This document shows positions 1-11,300 of a stretch of DNA of 64,000 nt, one piece after another (within the stretch, counting starts at the first letter, position 1; every line of letters starts with the position of its first letter). The DNA is from Brachypodius melanocephalos (taxonomy: Eukaryota; Chordata; Aves; Passeriformes; Pycnonotidae). The position numbers and the translations under genes were made by a program. The stretch spans positions 440,848-504,847 of the forward strand of contig VZSR01000386.1 in assembly GCA_013398615.1 (NCBI GenBank), given 5' to 3'. The notes under the pieces were generated by a model. It was given only the letters and a program-made list of their open reading frames with translations. It was not told the DNA's origin and made no database searches.

Positions 1-191
1 GGTGTTTGGTCCCGGGTGTTTGGTCCGGGATCTCCCGGTGTCCCGTTTCGGTCGGTGCCCCGTGGCTGCGGGACGGCCCCACCGCGCTCCCGCCACCGGC
101 TCCTCTCCGCGGCCGCCGTCCCGCCGCAGCCCCGGCCGTGCCGGCTCCGGGCCCGCGCTGTCCGTGCTGACTCGCCGGTTTTGCCTCGCAG
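1..191 (+). promoter_or_regulatory. KLHL25: CpG-rich segment and splice acceptor upstream of KLHL25 coding exon
   Basis: This stretch is very GC- and CpG-rich. It ends in a pyrimidine-containing 3' splice site, TTGCCTCGCAG, with AG at 190-191. The ATG follows 16 bases later, so the coding exon most likely starts at 192 and this segment is the end of intron 1, close to the promoter CpG island. No TATA box is visible. The upstream 5' UTR exon is probably left of the window. The open frames crossing this stretch are GC-driven and are not called. Confidence 0.55.
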
Positions 192-206
192 AGCGGCCTC
201 AGCACT

Positions 207-1976
207 ATGTCCGTCAGCAGCCACGAGAACCGGAAATCCCGCTCGAGCTCCGGCTCCATGAACATCCACCTCTTCCACAAACCGGGCCACGCCGACAGCC
301 TCCTCACCCAACTGAACCTGCTCCGCCAGCAGAACCTATTCACCGACGTGGTGCTGCGGGCGGGGAACCAGAGCTTCCCCTGCCACCGCGCCGTCCTGGC
401 CGCCTGCAGCCGCTACTTCAACGCCATGTTCAGCGGGGGCCTGAAAGAGAGCAGAGATGCCGAGGTCAACTTTCGTGACTCGGTGCACCCCGAGGTGCTG
501 GAGCTGCTGCTGGACTACGCTTACTCAGCCCGGGTGCTGATCAACGAGGAGAACGCGGAGTCCCTGCTGGAGGCCGGGGACATGCTGCAGTTCCAGGATA
601 TCCGGGACGCTTCGGCTGACTTTCTAGAGAAGAATCTCTACCCTGGGAACTGCCTGAACATGCTGCTGCTGTCTGATGCCCACTGCTGCGAGCGGCTGCT
701 GGAGCTGTCCTGGAGGATGGCCTTGGCCAACTTCACCTCACTGTGCAAGACTGAAGATTTCCTCCGACTGCCCAAAGACAAGCTGCTGGAGCTGGTGGAG
801 AGTGAGGAGCTGGAGGTAGAGGACGAGACGCTGGTCTATGAAGCCGTTATAGGCTGGATCCGCTATGATTTGCCCCGACGTCACGAAGTTCTGCCCGAGC
901 TGCTGCGCTCCGTCCGCCTGGCCCTGCTGCCCGAGTCCTACCTGCGGAAGCAGGTGGCCTGTGAGAAGCTGGTGACCAGCCACAAGCTGGGGGAGGAGAT
1001 CGTGGCCGACGCCGTGCGGTGCAAAATGAAGATCCTGCAGAACGACGGGCTGGTGACGGGGTGCTGCGCCCGGCCCCGCAAGGTCAGCCAGGCCCTGCTG
1101 CTGCTCGGGGGCCAGACCTTCATGTGCGACAAGATTTACACGCTGGACCATAAAACCAGCGAGATCATCCCTCGTGCTGACATCCCCAGCCCCCGCAAGG
1201 AGTGCAGCGCCTGCGCCATCGGCTGCAAGGTCTACATCACCGGCGGCAAGGGCTCCGAGAACGGCGCTTCCAGGGACGTCTGGGTGTACGACACCCTCCA
1301 CGACGAGTGGGCCAAGGCTGCTCCCATGCTGGTGGCGCGGTTTGGCCACGGCTCCGCCGAGCTGGACCACTGCCTGTACGTGGTGGGGGGTCACACGGCC
1401 ATGAGCGGCGCCTTCCCGGCCTCTCCCTCCGTGTCCCTCAAGCAAGTGGAGCACTACGACCCTCAGCTGGACAAGTGGTCGCTGGTGGCTCCTCTCCGGG
1501 AAGGCGTGAGCAACGCCGCCGTGGTGGGAGCCAAGATGAAGCTGTTTGTTTTCGGGGGCACCAGCGCCAACCAGAACAAGCTGCCCAAGGTGCAGTGCTT
1601 CGACCCCTGCCAGAACCGCTGGACGGTGCCCGCCAGCTGCCCCCAGCCCTGGCGCTACACGGCCGCCGCCGTGGTGGGCAGCCACGTCATCGTCATCGGC
1701 GGGGACACGGAGTTCTCCGCCAGCTCCGCTTACCGCTTCCACAGCGACACCTTCCAGTGGTCCAAATTTGGGGACGTCACGTCCAAGTGCATCAGCTGCC
1801 GCGCTGTCACCTCGGGGAACAGGCTCTACGTGGTGGGGGGCTACTGCGGGGCTCAGCGCTGCAAAACCCTGGACTGTTACGACCCCTCATCCGACACGTG
1901 GAGCAGCGTCACCACGGTGCCCTACTCCCTCATCCCCACGGCCTTCGTCAGCACCTGGAAGTACCTGTCTGCCTGA
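207..1976 (+). CDS. KLHL25: Kelch-like protein 25 (ENC-2), CUL3 adaptor, complete single coding exon
   Basis: The intact 589-codon frame has the length and order of KLHL25/ENC2. A BTB domain lies at about residues 35-140 (LFTDVVLRAG, FPCHRAVLAACSRYF, LLLDYAYSARV), a BACK domain at about 145-255, and six Kelch blades at about 295-585 with repeated GG turns such as VYITGGKG, LYVVGGHT, LFVFGGTS, VIVIGGDT and LYVVGGYC. It ends WKYLSA. From family knowledge, the BTB and BACK domains bind CUL3 and the Kelch propeller binds substrate. KLHL25 is reported to target hypophosphorylated 4E-BP1, coupling ubiquitination to translation control, and also ATP-citrate lyase. I chose the ATG at 207 because it gives the family N-terminus (MSVSSHENRKSRSS) and follows a splice acceptor at 190-191. 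No frameshift or missing blade is seen. The gene converges on AKAP13, as in human. Confidence 0.97.
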   Translation: MSVSSHENRKSRSSSGSMNIHLFHKPGHADSLLTQLNLLRQQNLFTDVVLRAGNQSFPCHRAVLAACSRYFNAMFSGGLKESRDAEVNFRDSVHPEVLELLLDYAYSARVLINEENAESLLEAGDMLQFQDIRDASADFLEKNLYPGNCLNMLLLSDAHCCERLLELSWRMALANFTSLCKTEDFLRLPKDKLLELVESEELEVEDETLVYEAVIGWIRYDLPRRHEVLPELLRSVRLALLPESYLRKQVACEKLVTSHKLGEEIVADAVRCKMKILQNDGLVTGCCARPRKVSQALLLLGGQTFMCDKIYTLDHKTSEIIPRADIPSPRKECSACAIGCKVYITGGKGSENGASRDVWVYDTLHDEWAKAAPMLVARFGHGSAELDHCLYVVGGHTAMSGAFPASPSVSLKQVEHYDPQLDKWSLVAPLREGVSNAAVVGAKMKLFVFGGTSANQNKLPKVQCFDPCQNRWTVPASCPQPWRYTAAAVVGSHVIVIGGDTEFSASSAYRFHSDTFQWSKFGDVTSKCISCRAVTSGNRLYVVGGYCGAQRCKTLDCYDPSSDTWSSVTTVPYSLIPTAFVSTWKYLSA

Positions 1977-3455
1977 GCGTGGAGGGGGACCTGCAAGGTA
2001 AATAGCTGTGGGTTAACCAAAGCTCCTCTGTATCAGGTTAAAATTTGAGGGGCAACATGGCTCTGGACTGGAGTTGTCCTAGAGAACAGCCTTGTGTGAA
2101 CATCAGCTCCAAAACTTCCTGGCTGGTAGTGTGGGATGTAAAACCCCTGCAGGAGAGAGAAGGTCTCTCTAGGTGCTGAAATGCTGCAGGGAGAAGAGCA
2201 GTACAAATAAAAAGACTCTTAACCTGGCATCTTGGCCTGTGCAAAGATTTTGGGGAATGCTGTGTGCGAGGATTGGGTGTCGTCCCTGGGTCAGGAGGCT
2301 GGAGGAGCCGATGTTTTTGCAGGCAGGCTGTCTGCAGGAGCTGGGACAGACCCTGTGGTGCCACTGGCTCCCGCTGCTGCTTTTAGCACAGCCTCCTCCT
2401 CCTGGTGCCACGCTTAATCTGCCAGTGGCACCCAAATGTCTTGTGGGACGCCAGGGCTGTGAGCTGGTGCCAGAACAAGATTATAGCTGGGATTTAGTCC
2501 CAGAATGGTGGGTAATTGCATTTATAAGACAAGCCTTGTCTATGTATAAACACAGGGTTCCTCTGCTTCTAATTATTCCCTGGTGTCCCTTTCATGCCAT
2601 TGCTTTTCTGCTACACAGAGATTGACTTTCAACATTTGCAACTGGAATTAAACCTTTCTAAAGGCTTTTGGCAGAAACGATGCCAGTGAATCACAGACCC
2701 TGCAGGGTTTTCCTCTTCTCCTTGCAAGAGTCATGCTGTCTAAATAAAATTACTTACTGTAATAAAACATCCAGTGATACCTTTAGAAAATTCCTGGCTG
2801 TAGAGGGAAATCATGAGGCATTGCTGGGATTTCTCTGGGATTTGGGGCCTGAGGAGTGGGGTTGGGGTTGCTGTGCCCTGGTCTCACAATACTCTGCTCT
2901 GCACCACAGGCTTCTCACCTGATTTTGCCGAGTGCCTCGCTTGACTGAGGATGCAGATGGAACAGGCAGGCAGCAGGAGCACCTCCTCCAACCTGGCAAG
3001 CCTGAGCTGGGTGCCAGCGTGGAGCCCATTGGCACCAGCAGGGCTCAAGGCAACTCATTTTGGCTTTGAATTGCTTCTGCAAGTCCATCCCCTTGGTGAG
3101 CCCAGGGAGGGGACAGGCACGGAGGGACCTGCTTGGGCCGACAGCTTGTGCTGTCCCTTGAGACAGTAAAAAGGTTTCCAAGTTTTCCCCTGACTTGTGT
3201 GATCTCAGAGCAGGAACCACAGGGATTATTTTGGTTTCAGTGATATTAGAAAGGAGAAAGGACTCTCCTGACCAGCTGCAGGACTGCACTGCTGGGACTT
3301 GCAGCACCCAAGCAGTAGCCTGGAATGTCAGAACATGTGACAGTACTTTGCCCATGAGCTGGTTCTGTACATTTATTTCTTTTTTATATGGCAGTTTTGT
3401 GTGTTTATTACTCAGCCTGGAGCTGCTTCAATAAATCTGAGTAAAATCCACCGTG
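1977..3455 (+). other. KLHL25: KLHL25 3' untranslated region (probable extent)
   Basis: There is no coding potential after the TGA. Poly(A) signals occur at 2206-2211, 2743-2748, 2761-2766 and 3430-3435. The last is followed by a GT/T-rich stretch and is taken as the most distal end. A CAAG/GTAAAT motif at about 1994-2001 resembles a splice donor, so part of this stretch could be an intron inside the UTR; the sequence alone does not decide. Confidence 0.5.
3430..3435 (+). terminator. KLHL25: Candidate distal poly(A) signal of KLHL25
   Basis: AATAAA preceded by T-rich sequence and followed within 30 bases by a GT/T-rich element (CCGTGTCCTTTGCC). Three earlier AATAAA motifs could give shorter 3' ends. 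Confidence 0.45.
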
Positions 3456-4239
3456 TCCTTTGCCTGTTCTGCTTAAGGTGCAGGTTTTCCCAGCCCACAC
3501 TTGAGACTGTATCTAGTAGAACAGTGAGGAGCATTCCCTGCTGCAGTCCAAATCAAGGGCTCAGATCTTCCTGTATCTTTGTAACTTGGGACTGAGGAAA
3601 GCTCAGATCTCACACTGCCTTCTGTCTTTGAAGAAGACACAAATCTCTTCAAAACTTCAAAGATTAAGATATTCTCTGCCCTTTCCTGGTCACTCTCCAC
3701 AGAGCAGGGTTTCCTCACTATCCAAGAGAATGGGAGAAGGTGCTTCTTCTGTCCCAAAGGGCTGTGCTCCAGGCCCTGCTCCAGCTGAGGGGCGGCAGTG
3801 CCTGAGAAAGAAAAGCTCTGTTAAGGGGAAGAGATGAGACAGGAACCAGCATGGTCAGAGGAAACAGGCACCAAAGGTACAACCAACTGTCTCACCACAG
3901 AAGCATGGTTTGGGTGTGATCCATTATTTCAGAATTAAATAAATCAATGTCACAGTTCTTCCGAGCTGCTTGCACAGGCAAGAGCTGGCAGGATGGGAAG
4001 GAAGGGATGTGCCCCGCTGCTGGGGGCTGGAGCAGATGCACCAGCTTCATTTCCAACCCCATTTTCTGATGATTTTGCCATTTTCAGCCCCCAGGCTGGG
4101 GCTTTTTCATGCACCCTTGTTTGTGCCTCCTCTCCATCGCTGGCTGAACTGAACAGGAGCTTTTCAGGCTGCAGGGAGAGGAGTCCACAGCCTGCCTGGA
4201 GCACACAGGCAGCAGCAGGGAGACAGACTCATTTTGATG

Positions 4240-4280
4240 AGAAAAGGCTGTTAAGATCATGGGATCCAACCATCCAGCAG
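4240..4280 (-). mobile_element. Old CR1 3'-end fragment
   Basis: GAAAAGGCTGTTAAGATCAT followed by GGGATCCAACCAT matches the reverse complement of the conserved CR1 3' region, as recalled (normally GAAAAGACCTTTAAGATCATCG then AGTCCAACCAT, with a few substitutions). Only about 40 bases are recognisable. Confidence 0.5.
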
Positions 4281-5853
4281 CTCCCAGCCTGGCTGTGCCT
4301 GGCAAGCAGGGAAAGTCATAGCACAGGGCTCTGCTGGAGCCAGCAGCGCCTGGAAGTCTCCAACCCTGTCATCCAGCCAGGAGCTGCCTCACCTTTGTTA
4401 CATCTGCAGCTACTCCTGAGGGCTGGACAGAGTCCGGCTGTGCTCAGCGAGTCGGAGGAGCGGAGCTTTCATTCATGGCCGTTTGAGCAGCAGCAGCTGT
4501 TTTGTTTGCGCTGCCAAGCAATAAACGCTGGCTCCCCGCCACATCCGCCTCCCGCTCCGGGGCTGGAGCAGCTTCCAGCAGCACCGATCCGTCTGCCTGG
4601 GTGTTATCTGAGCCAGGCTCGGCTGTTTTCAGCTGGGGGAACGAGCCCCAGCTCTGCTCCTGCTGCTGCAACTTTTGCAGGAGCTGGGCATTGTTCCCTC
4701 CTGTGAATCCAAGCCCTCTGTCAGGGAAAGCCGGCGCTCCAAGCACACCTGGGCTGAGCTGGGCTGCTCCGCCGTGGCTCCCTCCTGTCGGCAGCAAAGC
4801 TGCATGGCATCGGTTCATCCTCCTTCAGCTGGCAGAGAGCCCCGTGCTGTCCCTCCAGCTCCACCTCCTCCTGGCAGGAACCAGCTCCCAGCTCCCGAGT
4901 ACCCTGGGGTAAACGAGGGAGCTTCACCGGTGCGTGCTGGAGCCGTCCCAACAGACCTGTTTTCCCAGTTTGACATTTCCATGCGTGGATCCACTTGCTG
5001 CTTCAGTGCCAGGGCCAGAAGGTTCAGGCCAACTGAGCTGGAGGTGAATTTGGTTTAGAGGTGAAATTGGTTGCTGGGGTAGGAATCCTTGTGAATTAAT
5101 AGAATTAATTTAGAATCTCAGCATAGCTCAAGCCTAGACCTCTCTTAGCCCAGGCCCCCACTTTGTGTCTGCACTTCCAGCTGCAGGAGTTAGACCCCAG
5201 CCCAAAGTCACATCTGGAAGAGGCAACTCACACGGGCATCATAGGCTCAAAGGCAAAACAATCCAAGTGTGGTATCACTGTCCCATGGGATGTTCCTCTT
5301 CTCACACCAAGCTTAGAAGCCACCACAGCCAGAGAAGTTTGGGATCAGACTGATGCACCTCCCTCCTGGCCGCACGAAAGACAGGGTTGATTTTAAGGGA
5401 ATTGCTGCTTGGGTTTGTAGGTGCCAAAGCAACAAGACAGCATCGTGGCCCTTCTCCCTCCCTTCCTTTCTCAGCAGTGGCTGAGAAATTCCCCTTCCTG
5501 GTTAAGATGAGATATGGATCATGAAAATGTTCTGCAGCACACTCACTTCACATCTAGCAGGGAACTGTTACAATGATAATTCATGGCAGCCCAGGAAAAC
5601 AAAGTTTTAATTACACACAGTGTGGTTTTGTTCATGACTCCCAATGTTCCAGAAGGTAAAACGGGCATTGGACACCTGAAATTCCCAGGCAGATCTGCAT
5701 TTCATGTGTAGGTAAATGAAATCTGGGAGAGCTTCAGGTCTAGCAGGACACTGTGCTTCACACAGAGAAATGACATCAGCTGCTGCTCTGACATGGGAGA
5801 GACACGAACACACTGTGCTGTCAGCGAGGAGCTTTCATGGTCCTGTGCACAGG

Positions 5854-6140
5854 GAATCCTGGAATGGTTTGGGTTGGAAGAGACCTTAAAGCCCATCCAG
5901 TCCCACCCCTGCCATGGCAGGGACACCTTCCACTGTCCCAGGCTGCTCCAAGCCCTGTCCAGCCTCACCTTGGACACTTCCAGGGATCCAGGGGCAGCCA
6001 CAGCTGCTCTGGGCACCCTGTGCCAGGGCCTGCCCACCCTGCCAGGGAACAATTCCTGCCCAATATCCCATCCAGCCCTGCCCTCTGGCACTGGAAGCCA
6101 TTCTGTGCCCTGGCAGTCCAGGCCCTTGTGCAAAGTCAAG
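5854..6140 (-). mobile_element. CR1 non-LTR retroposon, 5'-truncated 3' end
   Basis: Read on the minus strand this is a typical avian CR1 3' part. It contains the segment about a single-copy loser of 5' sequence: GGCACAGGGTGCCCAGAGCA, CTGTGGCTGCCCCTGGATCC, GGAAGTGTCCAAGGTGAGGC and the near-terminal AAACCATTCCAGGATTCC. CR1 copies are usually 5'-truncated, as here. It shares long near-identical stretches with the copy at 24.35-24.75 kb in the opposite orientation. Confidence 0.85.
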
Positions 6141-8364
6141 GAGCCCCAGAACAAAGGGATGCTGCCCTGAGCCTCCAGTGTCTGTGACAGTCCCAGAGCT
6201 GGGGACTCTGTGTTGCATCTCCAGCACTGCCAGCTCCAGGAGGGTTTGGCTTTTATCCTCTGCCAGATCCCACGGGCACAGCAGCAGCAAACAATGTAGG
6301 ACAGGCCCCACATCCCCTGTCTGCTGAGCCTTGGGCTGGCCCCATCGCTGGGGTGAGAAATTACATCGGATTTGAGTCACAGGGCTGAGGAAAGGGAAAG
6401 GCAGCAAGCAGCACATTCCCACTGCTGGAGCACACTGTGGAGCCAATATCCTTTGTGCATGTTTGTCCTCGAGCATCTGCCTCGCAGATGAATCTCAGAT
6501 GCACGTATGGGAACCATCAGCCTTGTCTCACCCACATGAAAGAGGGAGGTTTAGCATAAAGCTGGTCATTGCCGATGGCCTCGGCGTGATTCATCCACAG
6601 AAAGAATGTGGTTTGGGTTTCGGGTTAATTAGCTACAGATTGGAGAGAGAGACAAGGCAGGGCGGAGCTGCTGGAATATCGGCATGAGCAAGTTACCAGC
6701 TCTGAAGGCACCGCCAGCCTGTCCTGAGGTCCCACCCTTCCTGAAATCACACCCTCCGTGTCTCCCAGAGGAGTGACAGCCTTATCAGTGCCACTGCCAG
6801 GCACGGTGTTTGCAATCCCCAAGGAATGTCTGCCCTGCTGTTGTGGCAAAAACTGAACAGAGCAACACCTACACACCTTTGAACAGGGATGGCTGCAGCA
6901 GCACCGAACTTCTAACAGATGCAAATTCTGCCCAGGATTTAAACTTGCCTCTGCTGAGCTCTGGGCTGCTGCCGCTGGGCAGTTCCCAGTGGGAATCTGT
7001 GCTGCAGGGATCCCTCTTGGCCACGTTAATCCTGGATCTCCCTGATCCAGGCTCTTCTTTTCTTCTTGAAAATAATTCCTGCAGGTCTGGCATGAAAACA
7101 GCTGCACAAGAGCGCAGTGCAGCTCCTCTTAGCTTTAGACTCTCCCTCCCTGCTGTCCCCCACAAAACCACTTCGATTCCACTTCTTGCTGCTAAAAAAT
7201 ATGTAGAAATGGACATGTAGTGACTGGCCTTGCTGTGGTGACACAGACACGAGGTCTGGAAGCACAGAGGCAGTGACTGATCTCCAGCGGGCACCGTGGC
7301 TCGGCTCCCGGGAGCTCCACAGATGGAAGAAATATTTTCCTAAAAAGAACACAAGCAAAAGCTTCTACACACCCTCACTTTGAGACGTCATTCTCTCACA
7401 TGACAGCTTGTTAGCTCCCATAAAGACCAAATTTTAAACACTGGTCTGCCCAGAAGCCTTTGATTATTTACGTATATGGAAAAGTAGAAAAAAAAAATTG
7501 TTTTTCCGGTGGAGTTCTAGTTTGTGTCACAACCCAGATGTCACATGCACTTCATAGGCTGACAAATACTGGCTTGTTTTACTGACTGCTGCACACAAAG
7601 GCCCAGGGTCCCCCCAAAGCTGCTTTGATAACCAAAGGCAGTGACAGGCAGAGCACACTGCTGGCACTGCCACCAACCCTGGCTCAGGGTTTTCCTCACT
7701 CCTGGCTGCAGCTCAGGATTCTGATGATAAACCTCTCCCTCCTCCTTGAAAGCACCAATCCGAGGCCCAGTTCTCCCACTGTCTCCCTGGTTTTGCATTT
7801 CTTCTCTCTAGAAATGATTGGAGGTTACAGCTCTTGGATTCGCTTGCCACCAGTGGGGATTTCACCAGGAAACTCATCCTGCTGCAGTGCTGGGAAGAGC
7901 AGCCCCAGCCAGAGGCTATGGGATGGTGCTGGCAGCAAGGGCTGCCAAACTGGCACGAGCACTAGGGAGAAAGTTTCTATTTTTGTTATCCTTGTTCCAA
8001 GTGGGAACCGATACTGCCTGGGACAGAGCCAGGCATGTCTCAGGCTGGCACCATGCAAAGCACCTCCACGCTAATGTAAGCAACTTAACCAAGCTCTCTC
8101 TCTCTCACCAGCAGAGTTCAGATGTTTGGGAGCAGCTGATCTTTCCCTCAGGTGTTCACCTCACTGCCAAGGGCTGCAGCTTTTTGTGTCCTGCACTGAA
8201 CACCTCCTATGCTCCGTCCTCTCCTTCACAGTCCTCCTCTCCGTCACAGTTTTGTTCCTGTGGCACATTATTTCTGTCCAGGTTAGAAAATGAGAAGCAT
8301 GTGAGAAATGGTAGCTGCTTTGATCTTCACTCAAATAGAAAACAATAAATAATTATATAGATAA

Positions 8365-11300
8365 AAGGCAGGTTTTAAATGTTCTTTTTTTTTATTGCTA
8401 GAAGTTGGTTTCAGTCCTATTGCAGCTCTGAAATCCTTCAGTGGAGAAACATTGCAATCATTGTAAAAATCATCATTTGGTGTGCTAAGATCAAGTTTAC
8501 AATTAATCAAGAGTGCACAATTCAACAGAATATTAACATTTAACCATCAACTTTACAAATAAAATAAAGACTACAAAGATGTTGCTACTACAGTAAACAG
8601 TAAAGGAAATATTTACAATGTTTACACCCTAACGAAAAAAACAAAACCAAACTCTTCCCCAACAAAATGGTCAATTTAACCATGGACCATGATTATTTAT
8701 TAAATCTTTACAGTGCAAGGTGGGCCTAGAAACCAGACCTAAGACTAGAGAGCATCAAGAGAATTCACAGCTCTGAGTGAGATGCACGCAGTTATGCCAA
8801 CAGGATCTACACCCATGAGAGACCTCCTTCTGGCTACAGACAGAAATGGAATTTGAAATCAACTTGCCTAAAGTGCTCCAATTTCTTTCAGTACAAAAAT
8901 ATAAAAAACTGATTTATAAACATGGCACAAATGTTATGAACCAGAGCTCACACACATGCTGTTTGAAGAGGAAGAGGATGGTGGATGATGTTGGGTCTGG
9001 TCTCGAAGAGAGAGCAGGGGAAAGGCTTTGCTTTGCCTACAGCACTTGTGTAACCTGGCATGCAGATCTGTTTCCTGGTAAATGTGAGAACTGCTGGGGA
9101 AGACAACAAAATCTCCAAACTCCCTTGCACGGGGGGGGCACAACACATAGGGACTCCACTGAGCAGCACCGGGGAGCCTCAGCTCCCATTCCGCAGAGTT
9201 AGAAGTAAAATGAAATAAGTATTTTTAACCCTTTCCTAGTTTAAGTTTCGACTCTCATTGTAAATGCAAATGACAAACACCAAGTTCCATGTATGCAAAA
9301 TCATCTGACCACTACTCAGAAAGACAAAACTGCCTGCAAATTATTTAGAATGACTCCTAGCTGTGCAGGAAGGCGAGTACCTGGATGAGCAAGCGTCTCT
9401 AGGAACACCAATTCTTCTGCCTCACGCTGGGGGATGATCAGCGATCTCAATTCGTGGGACATGCCACAGCTACAATCCACAGACAGCACAGTTAAAAACT
9501 AGGGAAGCATCCACAACACACACAGGGCAGCTGTGCTCAGCACTAGTGGCCATGGAGGCATCCTCAGCCTGGAACACGGAACTTCCACATTCCAGATGGG
9601 AAGAGAAAGAGGAAGCCTCCTTAACACCAGAGTTCAAATTGAAATCAGAACCATAGAAACAGCCTCTACATTGCAACAATCACAATATTGAAGGACAAAC
9701 ATGCTGATAATTTTAAGGCTGTGACACCAAGCAAACGTGGCGGCAGTTCAAAGCTCGTGCTGGCATTTCCTCCACACCCCAGCTCAGAAAGAAGCCAAAA
9801 GGCACCCAGGAGGCACAGAATTTTGAACTGTCTAATCCTCGGAAATCACTTAAAAGGAAAGTTTTATCTGAAGTGATCAAGAAGTCCAATAGGAAGGACA
9901 TGATTCAGAATCAATAGCAGGTTACTTAGCTCAGGACACAGCAGTACTTTGCAAACTAATTTACCTACAAGAGTTATTTTTCTAGGAACAAGATCTGAGT
10001 GAAGAGTCCAAAACCAGTTCACTCAGCTGAAGTGATCTGTTAACAAATTCACAGATTCAGTTTTGCACAAGTGAAGAGACCCATGATTCATTTAAAGAAA
10101 GTCATATTCATTAAAAGAAAATAATTCACTTGCTTCCTTCAGCCTTCTACAGATCCCCTGCCCACACTCTGGCAGCAATGAGGTATCACAGCATCTGCTA
10201 ATTACAAAACCTTCTCCACAATGACCCAAGTGACAGAAGACACCATCTCTGCTCAGGGTGCAAACAGGTTTCATAAAGGCAGCTGCAGCCAGACACGTGC
10301 ACTGAGGACAGAGAATGACTTCTAAGGTCATTTCTTAGTTACAGATTGAAGTCCCATATTCCAAGGAGCTTTTTGGAGTTTGAACCACCAACCTGGCCTG
10401 TCACAGGCCTGGGTCCATTTGTTAACAGCCAAAACTTATTTCAAGCACTGCTGACAAGAAGTATTAAAGAAGTTATGTTTAAGTTAAAACATTAAAATAA
10501 ATGGGACCTCACTGCAGACTTCATTTTCCACGTGTCACTGTTCTGTATTCAAATTTGTCCATTGCACAGAAGAAGAAAGCAGCCAATGAGCTGCTCCAGC
10601 CCTTCCAACACTCCCTCCCATACTTTAGGACAGGCACAAAATAAACCTAAATAAATGCTTCCAAAAATTGCTTCCAAGCACCAAAACTGACATCCCTTTT
10701 TGGCTGAGGTGATTTACTCCACTGATGCAACTTAGCTTTGGGCTGAAACTCCTATAAACCTGGTAATTTAAGGCAATGGAGGCATCGAGTTTTCACTAGG
10801 AGTGGCACAAACCACAGCATGAAGGAGAGAACCCCGTGCATTCCTGCTGCCTCCCTGTGTGCTTCCAGAGGAAATTACAGGGGACCAGAGGTGACTGCAG
10901 TCTGCACATCACCCAGTGGAAAAATCAGTGCCAGTCCTACCGAGCTGCTGGATCCCACACTGCTGCATGATCAGGAGTTACACTGATTTTAAGAATTCCC
11001 CTCCATTCCAGACTAACTTTTTGGAAAGCAAAAACTGAATATGGACTGGAACTCTGTTCTAATCACCAAAGATATGGTATCTCAACACTGGAACAGTCCC
11101 ATGCTGTTTCCTGCTGACAATCACTCCAGGCTCTGCAATGCTGCTGATTTACCAAGCAGTCCTTTGGTATTAAAGCCAAGTATGTGCAAGTTCACTTGTT
11201 GGGGGCTGGGGGAGCATCCCCAGTCTGGTAAGGAGCCAGTTTGGAGTTTCCTCTCACTGAACTCAGTGCCACTACCTTAGGTTTGTACTAGCATCACTCA

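Larger units (their letters stand above)
3456..8364. other. Intergenic region between the convergent 3' ends of KLHL25 and AKAP13
   Basis: No exon with splice sites and a recognisable product was found on either strand. Apart from two CR1-derived fragments (about 4240-4280 and 5854-6140), the content is unremarkable moderately GC-rich DNA. The open frames here are short, and the longest ones run through the CR1 fragment. Confidence 0.5.

Noticed and set aside
738..1742. 334-codon open frame on the minus strand across KLHL25
   Set aside because: Antisense shadow of the GC-rich KLHL25 coding exon; low-complexity Gly/Ala/Val/His-rich product with no family resemblance.
5886..6476. 196-codon minus-strand frame and overlapping plus-strand frames
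   Set aside because: They run through a truncated CR1 3' end, which is non-coding, and into unique flanking DNA.
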